From positions 372,001 to 436,000 of the forward strand of contig JAPDPX010000003.1 in assembly GCA_034506255.1 (NCBI GenBank): DNA of 64,000 nucleotides. Direction: 5' to 3'. The DNA comes from a candidate division KSB1 bacterium. GTDB lineage: Bacteria > Zhuqueibacterota > Zhuqueibacteria > Zhuqueibacterales > Zhuqueibacteraceae. A program made the translations under genes and the position numbers. The notes under the pieces were generated by a model. It searched no databases and was not told where the DNA came from. It saw only the letters and a program-made list of their open reading frames with translations. Below are positions 26,930 to 36,011 of this stretch, piece after piece; the first letter of the stretch is position 1; the number at the start of each line of letters is the position of its first letter.

Positions 26930-27013
26930 AACAGCAACCCGGCGTGTCAGTCCGGACTGTTGCCGGCTGAACTGGTTGTGCACAAGGTATTACACAAGAG
27001 GAGACTCACATCC

Positions 27014-27730
27014 ATGAAAATTTTGAAGCTGATTCTGTTCGTGCTGCTGGCGGCAGGAGCCGTAAGCATGGTTGGGGCACAAAATCGCCGCAGCCAGATT
27101 GAATTTTACGGCGGCGCTGCGTTTCCCATGAGCCCCGACGACTTCAAAGACTACGCCAAGGTCGGGTTGAGCGGCAATGCCCAATATGTGATTTTTCCCT
27201 CCCCGCGTTTGGGTGTCACCTTCAATGCCGGTTATGAATTCTTCTCCACGGACAATGCCAAGTTCACCGATGCGCTGAGCAAGGAGCTGACCGGTTTGAC
27301 TCCACAAGAATGGCTTGATGCCGGCTTCAATATCAGCCCGCGGCCGAGCGCCGAAATCAGGTCAACGCTGTTGCGTCTTGGCGCCGGTGTGCGGCCCTAT
27401 TTGACGGCGCCGGAAGCCGCCACCCAATTCTTTTTGCTGGGGCAGGGCAGCTTCAATGTCATCAACAATGACTACAAGGCCACCAATCTGCCGGTCTCCT
27501 ATGATGATTTAACCGGCCAATTGACGGTGTTCTCCTTCGACGACAAGCAATTTGAAGAGCTGGCTCAGGAAGACAATGACGAGCAGGTGTTCGGTGTGGG
27601 TGTCGGGGCCGGTTTTGAGATGCCCGCAGGATCCTCGTTCAACCTCGTCGTGCAGGGTCTGTTCAACATCCTGTTCACCAAGGATGAAAGCACGTCTTTT
27701 GTCGGCGTGACGGCAGGTTTGGTTTTCTAA
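27014..27730 (+). CDS. Predicted outer-membrane beta-barrel protein
   Basis: A 238-residue protein with a cleavable signal (MKILKLILFVLLAAGAVSMVGAQ) and amphipathic strands ending FVGVTAGLVF, as in OmpA/OmpW-like small barrels. GAGGAGA nine bases before the ATG supports the start. It follows the CsgG-like gene by 84 bases and may be co-expressed. No ligand or transport role can be assigned. Confidence 0.7.
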   Translation: MKILKLILFVLLAAGAVSMVGAQNRRSQIEFYGGAAFPMSPDDFKDYAKVGLSGNAQYVIFPSPRLGVTFNAGYEFFSTDNAKFTDALSKELTGLTPQEWLDAGFNISPRPSAEIRSTLLRLGAGVRPYLTAPEAATQFFLLGQGSFNVINNDYKATNLPVSYDDLTGQLTVFSFDDKQFEELAQEDNDEQVFGVGVGAGFEMPAGSSFNLVVQGLFNILFTKDESTSFVGVTAGLVF

Positions 27731-27793
27731 GATAAGCGGCTAGACCGTCAACCTCGTCCGTCATGATTTCGAATCCGTCGACACGATCCTCGT

Positions 27794-27829
27794 GACAGCC
27801 GATTGCGCGACAGCACAATCGGCTGTCGC
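27794..27829 (+). promoter_or_regulatory. Mutually exclusive hairpins upstream of the SDR gene
   Basis: GACAGCCGATTG (27794-27805) pairs perfectly with CAATCGGCTGTC (27816-27827) over 12 bp. An overlapping alternative pairs GCGACAGC (27807-27814) with GCTGTCGC (27822-27829). No T-run follows. It sits 14 bases before the SDR start, where it could affect translation. Confidence 0.45.
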
Positions 27830-27842
27830 ATTTCAGGAAAAG

Positions 27843-28625
27843 ATGACCATGGATCTGGGCTTGCAGCACAAAGTGGCAATTGTCACCGGCGCCAGCCGCG
27901 GCCTCGGCCGGGGCATTGCGCTGGCGCTCGCCCGCGAGGGATGCCACCTCAGCATTTGCGCCCGCCAGGCCGCGGCTTTGGAGCAAGCGGCGGCGGAAAT
28001 GCGCGCCCACCAGGTCAGGGTTTTGCCCCTCGCCCTGGACTTGTCGCGCGCCGATCAGATCACCCCACTGGTTGAGCAAACCCTCGAACAGTTCGGCCGC
28101 CTGGACATTCTGATCAACAACGTTGGCGGCAACCGCCGCGGCGAATTCGAATCCACCACCGAGCAGGATTGGCAGGACATCATCGAATTGAATCTCATGG
28201 CCCAGGTGCGTCTCAGTCGGGCGGTGGTGCCGCACATGCGCCGGCAGGGCGGTGGCGTCATCATTTTTATTGCCTCGATTTTCGGCCGCGAATCCGGCGG
28301 CCGGGGCCTGTCGATCTACAACACCACCAAGTCCGCCGTGATCAGTCTGGCCAAGATCATGGCGGTGGAGTTGGCGCCCCACAAGATTCGCGTCAACAGC
28401 GTGGCACCCGGCTCGATTCGCTTTCCCGGTGGCAGTTGGGACAAGCGCTGTCAGCAGGACCCGCAGGGCATGGCGGAATTTGTCAAACGGGAATTGCCCC
28501 TGGGCCGATTTGGCACGGTGGAGGAAGTCGCCAATGTCGTGGCGTTTCTCGCCTCCGAGCGCGCCAGCCTGATCACCGGCGCCTGCCTGAATGTTGATGG
28601 CTGCCAATCCCGCTCACTGATCTAG
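27843..28625 (+). CDS. Short-chain dehydrogenase/reductase (FabG-like)
   Basis: A 260-residue classical SDR. The cofactor-binding TGASRGLGRGIA is near the N-terminus, NNVGG marks the central strand, and the catalytic tyrosine and lysine are in YNTTKSA. LMAQVRLSRAVVPHMRRQG and the C-terminal ITGACLNVDG are standard for the family. AGGAAAAG precedes the ATG at 27843; 27849 is an alternative. It may reduce a ketone or beta-ketoacyl substrate, but nothing nearby says which. Confidence 0.88.
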   Translation: MTMDLGLQHKVAIVTGASRGLGRGIALALAREGCHLSICARQAAALEQAAAEMRAHQVRVLPLALDLSRADQITPLVEQTLEQFGRLDILINNVGGNRRGEFESTTEQDWQDIIELNLMAQVRLSRAVVPHMRRQGGGVIIFIASIFGRESGGRGLSIYNTTKSAVISLAKIMAVELAPHKIRVNSVAPGSIRFPGGSWDKRCQQDPQGMAEFVKRELPLGRFGTVEEVANVVAFLASERASLITGACLNVDGCQSRSLI

Positions 28626-29303
28626 TGTTTCGCTGCTTTGATTCGTACAAATCACTCCGGCCGGTCTTCAGACGGAATTGTCACACAAGCCGGCACCCCC
28701 AAGCGTGAAAATGTGGCGCAGACGTCTTGTCCGATGCTGCCAACTTTTTCGAAGTGATAAAATTCAAAAGCCAAAACACGCAAGGACGAGAGGCCGCTGG
28801 GTTTTCGCAAAGAATAACCACTCCGCCACGGTTTGATCGTGGCTTCAGCTTGCGATCCTGCGGAGGCTTTCTGCAGGAATGTCACGGCCAAGCCGTGGCA
28901 GATCAAAAAGGGGATGGAACGGTCGTCGCGAAGATTTTTGAACCACGCAACCCACCAAGAGCACGAGGGGAAACCTGGTGGCCGCTGTGATTTTTGTGCT
29001 GCTCAGGCTCGTTGTTTGGCCATTGCTGCAGAAAGACTCCTGGCGGGAGGGTAGTTTGCTTTGTTTGAAAAATTAGTGACATTGGACATGTTGTCTGTCG
29101 GCAAGGTGGAGGCTTGTGTTATGGCATTTTCGGGCTCATCTTGTGAGGCACACGGCACCGTGCTCAAATCCTCACAGGCCCCTTCCAGGATGACATGCGT
29201 GGTGGCTGTAGATTTCAAGGCAAGGGATCGCCAGGGCAATTGCAGACCATGTTCTCCCGCCAGCCTGTTTCCATTTGCAATGTGATTGAATCCTGCGCCT
29301 GCC
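28626..29303. other. Intergenic region before thrB
   Basis: About 680 bases with no supported gene. A GTGGCGCAGACGTCTTGTC block near 28713-28731 recalls the start of the 206-bp repeats at 44752 and 51982, but the match does not extend. Short frames have no motif. Confidence 0.4.
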
Positions 29304-30218
29304 ATGACAAAAACAATTCATGTGCACGTCAAGGGCTCGACTTCCAACCTGGGCGCGGGCTTTGACACGCTCGGACTCGCGGTGGTGTTGCCTTTGCACG
29401 TGATTTGTCATGTCGCGGGCGACCACAGCGGAGTACTTTCGGCGCGTGGCGAGGGCGCGGCAGAAATCGCCGCGGCGCCGGACAATCTGATTGTGCGTGC
29501 CTTTGCCTTTGCCTGCCGCAAGCTGCAGCAGCCGGCACCGCCGCTGGCGCTCGAAATCGACAACCACATTCCGTTGCGTCGCGGGCTGGGCAGCAGCGGT
29601 GCGGCGATCATCGCAGGTTTGCTGGCGGCGGAGGCGTATTTCGGCAATCCGTTCGGATCCTCCGGCATTTTGAATCTGGCCTGTGAGCTGGAGGGCCATC
29701 CCGAGAATGCGGCGGCTTCGCTGCTCGGTGGGATGACGGTGACCGGCGTCGACCAGGGCGGGGTGAGGTGTGCGCGTTTCGCACCCCCACCGGGATGGGT
29801 TGCCGCCTGTTTTGTGCCTGTGCGCGAGGTTGCCACCGAGGCTGCGCGGCGTGTCCTGCCCACGGCCGTGCGGCGGCAGGAGGCCGTTGCCAACCTGCAG
29901 AGTGCCGCTCTGATGGTCGCCGCCTTTGCGCAGCACCGGCCGGATCTGCTCCGCCTGGCGGCGCGTGACACCCTGCACCAGCCCTATCGCAAGCCGCTCA
30001 TTCCCGCCTTTGATGAAATCACCACGGCGGCGCAACAAGCCGGTGCGTTCTGCAGTTTTCTCAGCGGCTCGGGCTCCACGATTCTGGCACTCTGCGAAGA
30101 CGGAGCCGCGGAGCGGGTGGTCACGGCCATGGCAGCCGCGGCACAGGCTCTGGAGGTGGCGGGCCGGCCGTTGTTGTTGCAGCTCGCGGCAGATGGTGCG
30201 GTGGTGGAGATTTCGTAA
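29304..30218 (+). CDS. thrB: Homoserine kinase
   Basis: A 304-residue GHMP kinase that phosphorylates homoserine in threonine synthesis. The N-terminal STSNLGAGFDTLGLA motif, the ATP-binding PLRRGLGSSGAA and the late FLSGSGSTILAL are characteristic of ThrB. The ATG at 29304 begins at the first strand; another at 29286 adds six residues. No thrC or hom is adjacent, so the gene is isolated from its pathway. It is cytosolic. Confidence 0.92.
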   Translation: MTKTIHVHVKGSTSNLGAGFDTLGLAVVLPLHVICHVAGDHSGVLSARGEGAAEIAAAPDNLIVRAFAFACRKLQQPAPPLALEIDNHIPLRRGLGSSGAAIIAGLLAAEAYFGNPFGSSGILNLACELEGHPENAAASLLGGMTVTGVDQGGVRCARFAPPPGWVAACFVPVREVATEAARRVLPTAVRRQEAVANLQSAALMVAAFAQHRPDLLRLAARDTLHQPYRKPLIPAFDEITTAAQQAGAFCSFLSGSGSTILALCEDGAAERVVTAMAAAAQALEVAGRPLLLQLAADGAVVEIS

Positions 30219-30393
30219 CGTGGCTTGCAGAACGCAAATCGCGCCTGCGAAGGTGCGCAGCGTTTTCCCAAACCTTGCACTCCTTGCGGCGTTGTCTGCG
30301 TCCGGCTGTTGAACTTTGATGAATGAAGCGCATCGTGTAAAATTCCGGTGGAATGAAAGCTGCGCCCGAGTCATTAACCGATGAGGAACTGCC

Positions 30394-31941
30394 ATGATCA
30401 CTGCATTCAAGAATACCGCCCTGCTGGATTATTCTGATGCCGCCAACCATCAGGCCATGCTGCAGGCGCTGCGCGAAGTGGAGGCGCAAAGCGCGCGCGA
30501 GTACGCCCTGTTCATTGACGGCGAGCAGGTGAAAACCGGCAAACTCAAGCCCTCGCACAACCCCTGCGAGAAGACGAAGGTGATCGGCCTGTTTCATCAG
30601 GCGGGCGTCAAGGAGGTGGACCTGGCGATGGCCGCGGCGCTGCGCGCGTTCGAATCCTGGCAGCATGTTGATCCCAAAGAACGCGCCATCGTGCTGTTCA
30701 AGGCCGCGGAAATCATGCGCCGGCGACGGCACGAGTTGTCCGCCGTGATGGTCCTGGAAGCCGGCAAAAATTGGAACGAAGCCGATGCCGACACGGCGGA
30801 GGCGATCGATTTTCTGGAATTCTACGGCCGCGAGATGCTGCGCTATTCCGAACGCCAGCCGGTGACCGCAGTGGCGGGGGAATACAACGAACTGGTTTAC
30901 CTGCCACTCGGGGTGGGCGTGGTGATACCGCCGTGGAATTTTCCGCTCGCCATTCTCACCGGCATGACCAGCGCGGCGATTGTCACCGGCAACACGGTTT
31001 TGCTGAAGCCCGCCAGTGACACGCCCGCCATCGGCTATCGTCTGGTTGAAATTTTTCGCGACGCCGGTCTGCCACCCGGTGTGTTGAACTACCTTCCGGG
31101 CAGCGGCGGAGAGATCGGCGATTATCTCGTGGCGCATCCGCAAACCCGCTTCATTGCCTTCACCGGCTCGAAAGAAGTGGGTTTGCACATCAACGAGCTG
31201 GCGGCCAAACCGCAGAAGGGGCAGATCTGGATCAAGCGTGTGGTGGCGGAAATGGGCGGCAAGGACGCCATCATCGTGGACGATGAGGCCGATTTGGCGG
31301 CGGCCGTGGAGGCGGTGACCGTGAGCGCCTTCGGTTTTCAAGGACAAAAGTGCAGCGCCTGTTCGCGGGCGATCATCTCCGGCAGGGTGTATGACGAATT
31401 CAGCGAGCGGCTGGTGGCACGCACCCGCCAGATCACGATCGGTCCGGTGCAGGACCCGCGCAACTGGATGGGCGCGGTCATCAACGCCGCCGCGCAGGAG
31501 AAAACGCTGCAGTACATCGCGATCGGCAGGCAGGAAGGCAAATTGTTGTGTGGCGGCGAGAAAGGCCCGGCGGGCGGCTATTTTGTGCAGCCGACCATCT
31601 TTGGCGAAGTGGCACCCAACGCGCGCCTCGCCTGCGAGGAAATCTTTGCGCCGGTGCTGGCGCTCATCAAAGTGCGGGATTTCGACCAGGCGATTGCCGT
31701 TGCGAACGCCAGTGAGTATGGCCTGACCGGTGCGGTGTTCACCCGCAACCGCGACAAGATTGCCCGCGCCAAGCGCGATTTCCACTGCGGCAACCTTTAC
31801 CTCAACCGCAAGTGCACCGGTGCGCTGGTGGGCGGCCATCCCTTCGGTGGTTTCAACATGAGCGGCACCAATTCCAAAGCCGGCGGCCGCGACTATCTGC
31901 TGCTCTTTCTGCAGGCCAAGTCGATCTCGGAAAAATTGTGA
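30394..31941 (+). CDS. pruA: L-glutamate gamma-semialdehyde (P5C) dehydrogenase
   Basis: A 515-residue aldehyde dehydrogenase of the PruA/RocA type, which oxidises glutamate semialdehyde (P5C) to glutamate in proline and arginine breakdown. PPWNFPLAI marks the NAD site, FTGSKEVG the Rossmann turn, and [13 protein letters not shown] the general-base glutamate. The nucleophilic cysteine is in [12 protein letters not shown]. Length and motifs match the stand-alone bacterial form rather than the PutA fusion. GAGGA seven bases upstream supports the ATG. No proline dehydrogenase lies beside it. Confidence 0.93.
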   Translation: MITAFKNTALLDYSDAANHQAMLQALREVEAQSAREYALFIDGEQVKTGKLKPSHNPCEKTKVIGLFHQAGVKEVDLAMAAALRAFESWQHVDPKERAIVLFKAAEIMRRRRHELSAVMVLEAGKNWNEADADTAEAIDFLEFYGREMLRYSERQPVTAVAGEYNELVYLPLGVGVVIPPWNFPLAILTGMTSAAIVTGNTVLLKPASDTPAIGYRLVEIFRDAGLPPGVLNYLPGSGGEIGDYLVAHPQTRFIAFTGSKEVGLHINELAAKPQKGQIWIKRVVAEMGGKDAIIVDDEADLAAAVEAVTVSAFGFQGQKCSACSRAIISGRVYDEFSERLVARTRQITIGPVQDPRNWMGAVINAAAQEKTLQYIAIGRQEGKLLCGGEKGPAGGYFVQPTIFGEVAPNARLACEEIFAPVLALIKVRDFDQAIAVANASEYGLTGAVFTRNRDKIARAKRDFHCGNLYLNRKCTGALVGGHPFGGFNMSGTNSKAGGRDYLLLFLQAKSISEKL

Positions 31942-32060
31942 GCGCGGCGTGTGTCCGGCTGTCATGTGGCGCACGGGTTTGAAGCCGAGACCGGCATGAT
32001 GGCCCCGGCGGTGTGATGGTTTTCCGTCACCGGCAGCACGGGACCGCGATTGATCATCCC

Positions 32061-32915
32061 ATGACAATTGAATTGCACAATTTCAATCACACCACCACCG
32101 CCGCTGCGCTCTGGCGGCAGCTTCCCGGTGCGGCGCAGGAGGGTTTGCGCCGGCTTGGTCGTGAACTCCGTGGCATCACACTCGATCTCTGGGGCACCAT
32201 TCTCGACGATCATCCGGCGCCGACTGACACCGTCGTGTTCAGCGAGCAGCGCCAGCAGTTCCTTCTGCAGGAATTGCAGCGCCATGGCATTGCGAGAACT
32301 GCGGAGCAGGTGCGCGCCGCTTATCAGCATGCCTGGGAGTATTTCGACAGCCTGTGGTACCGGCAGATCGCTTTCGATGCCCGCGACGGTCTGACGGCCA
32401 TGTTGCGTTATCTCGAAGCGGAGCTGCCGCCTGACAGCCGGGCGCGCACCGTGGAATTCTTCGAAAATTTCACCACCCAGCCACCGCTGCTGCCGGGCGT
32501 GCGGGAAGGCGTGACGCGGCTGGCGCAAAAGTATCCGCTGGCATTGATCTCTGACACCGCGTGGACACCCGGCCGGGTGTTACGCCGCATTCTGGCGGAG
32601 TATGATTTGCTGCGCTGCTTCAAGGTGCTGATCTTTTCCGGGGAAGTCGGCCACACCAAGCCGCATCCCGAGATGTTCCAGCGCGCTCTGGCCGGGCTGG
32701 GACTGGCGCCACAGCACTGCCTTCACGTTGGTGATTTGCAGCGCACCGACATCGCTGGTGCCAGGGCATTGGGCATGCACACTGCCTGGATTCATCGCCC
32801 CACTTATGCCGGGAAAGAGCAGGACGATCAGGCCCCCGATTTGACGATTTCCAGTGTGGCGCAGCTTGCGAATTTGTTGTTGGATCAGCCCTGGGAGCAG
32901 CAGACCGGCGGCTGA
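32061..32915 (+). CDS. HAD-superfamily hydrolase with DLWGT nucleophile motif
   Basis: A 284-residue HAD protein. Motif I reads LDLWGTI, so the nucleophilic Asp is present but the usual second Asp (DxDGT) is Trp. Motif II is ALISDTAW, motif III falls in GEVGHTKPHPEMF (Lys), and motif IV is HVGDLQRTDIAGA. A helical cap lies between motifs I and II (about 55-145). Loss of the second Asp occurs in haloacid dehalogenase-like members and argues against a standard phosphatase. The ATG at 32061 is chosen because sequence upstream is not conserved-looking; there is no clear ribosome-binding site. Confidence 0.8.
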   Translation: MTIELHNFNHTTTAAALWRQLPGAAQEGLRRLGRELRGITLDLWGTILDDHPAPTDTVVFSEQRQQFLLQELQRHGIARTAEQVRAAYQHAWEYFDSLWYRQIAFDARDGLTAMLRYLEAELPPDSRARTVEFFENFTTQPPLLPGVREGVTRLAQKYPLALISDTAWTPGRVLRRILAEYDLLRCFKVLIFSGEVGHTKPHPEMFQRALAGLGLAPQHCLHVGDLQRTDIAGARALGMHTAWIHRPTYAGKEQDDQAPDLTISSVAQLANLLLDQPWEQQTGG

Positions 32916-32933
32916 CATACCTGCTCAGGGTTG

Positions 32934-33005
32934 GAACTTGAGTTGCAGAGTGCAAAGCTGCAGCTTGGGGCAATGCTCAAGCATTGCACTCCGCTTCAAA
33001 AAGCC
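32934..33005. repeat. GAGTGCAAAGC hairpin repeat, copy C2
   Basis: GGAACTTGAGTT...GAGTGCAAAGC...GCACTCC...TTCAAAAAG follows the same order as copy C1 at 15404, but the loop has been enlarged and holds its own hairpin, GCAATGC-TCAA-GCATTGC. Confidence 0.65.
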
Positions 33006-33720
33006 CTGACCAGGTATGACTTCCATTTGCGTCAGCAGCGCCAGCCGTGGACAGCGAAGGAGCAGCGGGCAGTGTTTTGGAAACAAATGCCTGTCATGGC
33101 CGCTCCTCCGGCGCCTGCATTTTGCGGGTTGGACGAAGCTGTAAACAGCCCACTCCGCTGGAGCTGTTTTTGTCGTCGCTTCAAGATGAGAGGGTAAACA
33201 TCCATCAGTCGTGCGGCATGCTCTGTTTACAGCACAATAGTGCTGCGAGTCTGGGTGTTGGAATCAAACCCCAATAATCCTCCCACGAAAACGGAAATTC
33301 CGCGAAAAAAACATTTCGTGGAGGGGTGTTTTCGCGGGGAAGTTTTTCCGCGGAGTTGCTCTTTGTTTTCATCGGATGCCTCATGGCACAGTTTGCCGGT
33401 GGGCATAGCGTCTTTGTCACCAAAAGCTTCGGCTTCGCACTCCAGCTCAAAAAATAACTCTGAACGGGTAGCCCAATGCTTTGCGTGTCTTGCCGGGGTG
33501 GCGGCCTTCGCAGATGATGAAAGCGAACAGTGGGCAGCACCCGCGGTTGCTTGAAGCTGTCAAAGCTGCGGGTTGCGCGGAAACTCTGTGGTCTGCGCGA
33601 CAATGGCTTGACCACTGCAGCGGGCACTGCTCACCAGCGCATCTTGCAGCGGGTCGCGCCCTCCGGGACACAGCAGGGCTTCGGGCAATCAAAGCGTGGC
33701 ACCAATTCATGGAGGAAATC
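33006..33720. other. Repeat-rich intergenic region
   Basis: No gene seen. 33280-33350 carries family B palindromes (CCCACGAAAACGG...CATTTCGTGGAGG and TTTTCGCGGGG). 33408-33460 carries a partial C repeat (GCACTCCAGCTCAAAAAAT). Open frame upstream of the cyclase-family gene is not supported by a start signal. Confidence 0.5.
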
Positions 33721-34518
33721 ATGCGCACGGTCATGGGTTTGTTTGCAGCCGCTTCGCTGCTCGCCGGCGGCCTCATGCATTGCACGCCCGCACCGCCGGG
33801 CTTGCCCGCCGGCCACTTGATCGATTTGACCCATCCATTCTCGGCGGAGACGATTTACTGGCCGACGGCAAAATCGTTCACGCTCGAGAAAGTCGCGGAG
33901 GGCATGACCGCGGCGGGTTATTACTACGCCGCCAATAATTTCTCCGCCGCCGAGCATGGCGGCACCCATCTCGATTCGCCCATCCATTTTGCCGAGGGCA
34001 AGCATACCACCGACGAAATCCCGCTGGAGCGACTGGTGGGGCCGGCGGTGGTGGTGGATGTGTCCACTGCGGCGGCAGCCGATCGTGATTATCAAATTCA
34101 AATTGCCGATTTCGAAGCGTGGGAAAAGCAGCATGGCCGCCTGCCGGCGCAAGCTATCGTGCTGCTGCGCACCGGCTATGGTAAATATTGGCCGGATCGC
34201 GAAAAATATCTCGGTACCGCCGAGACGGGACCGCAGGCAGTTGCCGGGTTGCATTTCCCCGGCTTGCATCCCCAGGCCGCAGCCTGGCTGGTGCAGCGTG
34301 GTGTCAAAGCCGTGGGCATCGATACGCCGAGCATCGATTACGGCCAATCGACGCTGTTCGAGAGCCATCAGACATTGTTTCGTGAAAACATTCCGGCCTT
34401 CGAGAATGTCGCGCAGCTCGAGCAACTTCCGGCAGTCGGCGCCACCGTGATTGCGCTGCCGATGAAAATCAAGGGTGGCAGCGGTGGACCGCTGCGCATC
34501 ATTGCGATCGTGCCGTGA
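33721..34518 (+). CDS. Cyclase-family (kynurenine-formamidase-like) metal hydrolase, exported
   Basis: A 265-residue member of the cyclase family (Pfam type PF04199). The zinc-binding motif HGGTHLDSP is intact, with a further histidine in the following PIHFAEG, and VGIDTPSIDYG matches the C-terminal core. Relatives include kynurenine formamidase and isatin hydrolase. The N-terminus is a signal-like sequence ending GGLMHC, which may be a non-canonical lipobox. GGAGG five bases before the ATG at 33721 decides the start. Its end overlaps the convergent permease gene by 20 bases. Confidence 0.82.
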   Translation: MRTVMGLFAAASLLAGGLMHCTPAPPGLPAGHLIDLTHPFSAETIYWPTAKSFTLEKVAEGMTAAGYYYAANNFSAAEHGGTHLDSPIHFAEGKHTTDEIPLERLVGPAVVVDVSTAAAADRDYQIQIADFEAWEKQHGRLPAQAIVLLRTGYGKYWPDREKYLGTAETGPQAVAGLHFPGLHPQAAAWLVQRGVKAVGIDTPSIDYGQSTLFESHQTLFRENIPAFENVAQLEQLPAVGATVIALPMKIKGGSGGPLRIIAIVP

Positions 34519-35902
34519 ACTGGGGAGAGTGCCCGGCAGCCGGCGCGTGTCGGGAAAAGCGCCGGCCCAGCCAAAAGGCCACCGGACCACTGGCCAGCGC
34601 CATGACGCCCGGCAGGACATAATCCGTGCCGCTGCCAAACATGGCGAACAGACCAATTCCAATCGGCGAGATGACGGTGAAAACCAACCCAAGGCGGCCG
34701 CCGGGCACACGAAAGCGTCGTGGCAAATCGGGATGACTGTGGCGCAATTTGGCCAGCGCGAGAAACTCCAGGAACATGGCCGGCAGAATCAGCCAGATGG
34801 TCATCTCCACCAGGCTGCGGAAATCGAACCACGCCATCACGCTGTAGAGCATTGCGCTCACCACCAGTGCCGTCACCGGAGTGCCGTAGCGCGGTGAGAG
34901 GCGGCACAACGTTGCGGGCAAATGGCCGTCTGCCGCCATCGCGAAGGGAATGCGGGCATAGGAGAGCAACCACGCGCCAAACAATGCCAGATTCGCGGTT
35001 ACCCCCGCCAGCGACACCCATCCGCCCAACCACGGCCCGCCCAGCTTCGCGGCAATGTCAGCAAAGTGGCCGGCGCGCCAATTTTGCCAGTCCCCATCGA
35101 CCCCCAAACTCACCCAAAGCGGCAGGCCGTAGCTCAGGAGGATCAGCGGAAAAACCCAACGCAGCGCGCGGGGCAGGAGACGTGCCGCATCCTGGATTTC
35201 GCCGGAGGCTGTGGCGAGCGCCTCGAAGCCGCTGAGGAACCAAATACTCATCAGCAAACCCGCGCCCAGCGTTGCGGCCGTCTCCCGCGTGGCGGGCATC
35301 AGCAGGGTGAGGGGACACTGTGCCATCTGCGGTACGCCGAGTATGAGCATGATCGCAAAGGGTGCGAGCAGCACGACGGTGAGGAACGTCGCGCTCATGC
35401 CCATCACAGCGACACCGCGCACATTCAGCAGCGTGAAGACCCAAATCACGGCCAGCGCGAGACCCCAACGCGCCAGTGCGCTCATGCCGGGATGGAAGAA
35501 GGAGACATAATCCGCCACCAGCACGGCATAGATGGCGCAATCCAGAAATGAACTGAGCCACCACCACCAGCCCGCCTGAAATCCCCAAAAATCACCGAAG
35601 GCGGTTTTGACCCAGCGATAAAGGCCACCCTCCAGCGGCAGCGCGCCCGCCAGTTCGGCGGACATGAACAGCAGCGGCAATCCCCAAAAAATCGGAGTGA
35701 GCAACAACAAGGCGAACGCCAGCTCGGGACCGACACTGCGGACAAACTCTTCGAGGCCGAAGGGGCCAGCGCAGACAGTGACATAAACCAGACAAAGCAG
35801 ACTGAAGTGCCGCAGCGGCTGCACGCGTAGGCCTGCATGTGCCGGCGGCGGGCTGGGGGTGTTTATGCTTGTTGTGGCAGGGCAGGTTGGGGCAGTGGAC
35901 AT
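34499..35902 (-). CDS. APC-family amino-acid permease
   Basis: A 467-residue transporter with about 12 hydrophobic helices. The first helix contains a GPFGLEEFV motif like the glycine-rich substrate site of APC permeases, and helix 2-3 contains PLEGGLYRWVKTAFGDFWGFQAGW, here split by the membrane. It likely imports an amino acid or polyamine by proton symport. It is transcribed toward the cyclase-family gene. No other transporter part is needed for this family. Confidence 0.85.
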   Translation of the reverse strand: MSTAPTCPATTSINTPSPPPAHAGLRVQPLRHFSLLCLVYVTVCAGPFGLEEFVRSVGPELAFALLLLTPIFWGLPLLFMSAELAGALPLEGGLYRWVKTAFGDFWGFQAGWWWWLSSFLDCAIYAVLVADYVSFFHPGMSALARWGLALAVIWVFTLLNVRGVAVMGMSATFLTVVLLAPFAIMLILGVPQMAQCPLTLLMPATRETAATLGAGLLMSIWFLSGFEALATASGEIQDAARLLPRALRWVFPLILLSYGLPLWVSLGVDGDWQNWRAGHFADIAAKLGGPWLGGWVSLAGVTANLALFGAWLLSYARIPFAMAADGHLPATLCRLSPRYGTPVTALVVSAMLYSVMAWFDFRSLVEMTIWLILPAMFLEFLALAKLRHSHPDLPRRFRVPGGRLGLVFTVISPIGIGLFAMFGSGTDYVLPGVMALASGPVAFWLGRRFSRHAPAAGHSPQFTARSQ

Positions 35903-36011
35903 CCCAAATCTCTCGGAAGTTTGTGCAAGCTGGTGGGCCGCGGGAATTCAGCACGATCACGACCCAGGCGCAAGTTTAAGGCTTCTCCGGGGCGGCAGGG
36001 TTGTGCCTGCT

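Noticed and set aside
30121..32067. 648-codon minus-strand frame
   Set aside because: It is the shadow of pruA and part of thrB; the sequence is rich in His, Arg and Gln typical of antisense frames and has no motif.
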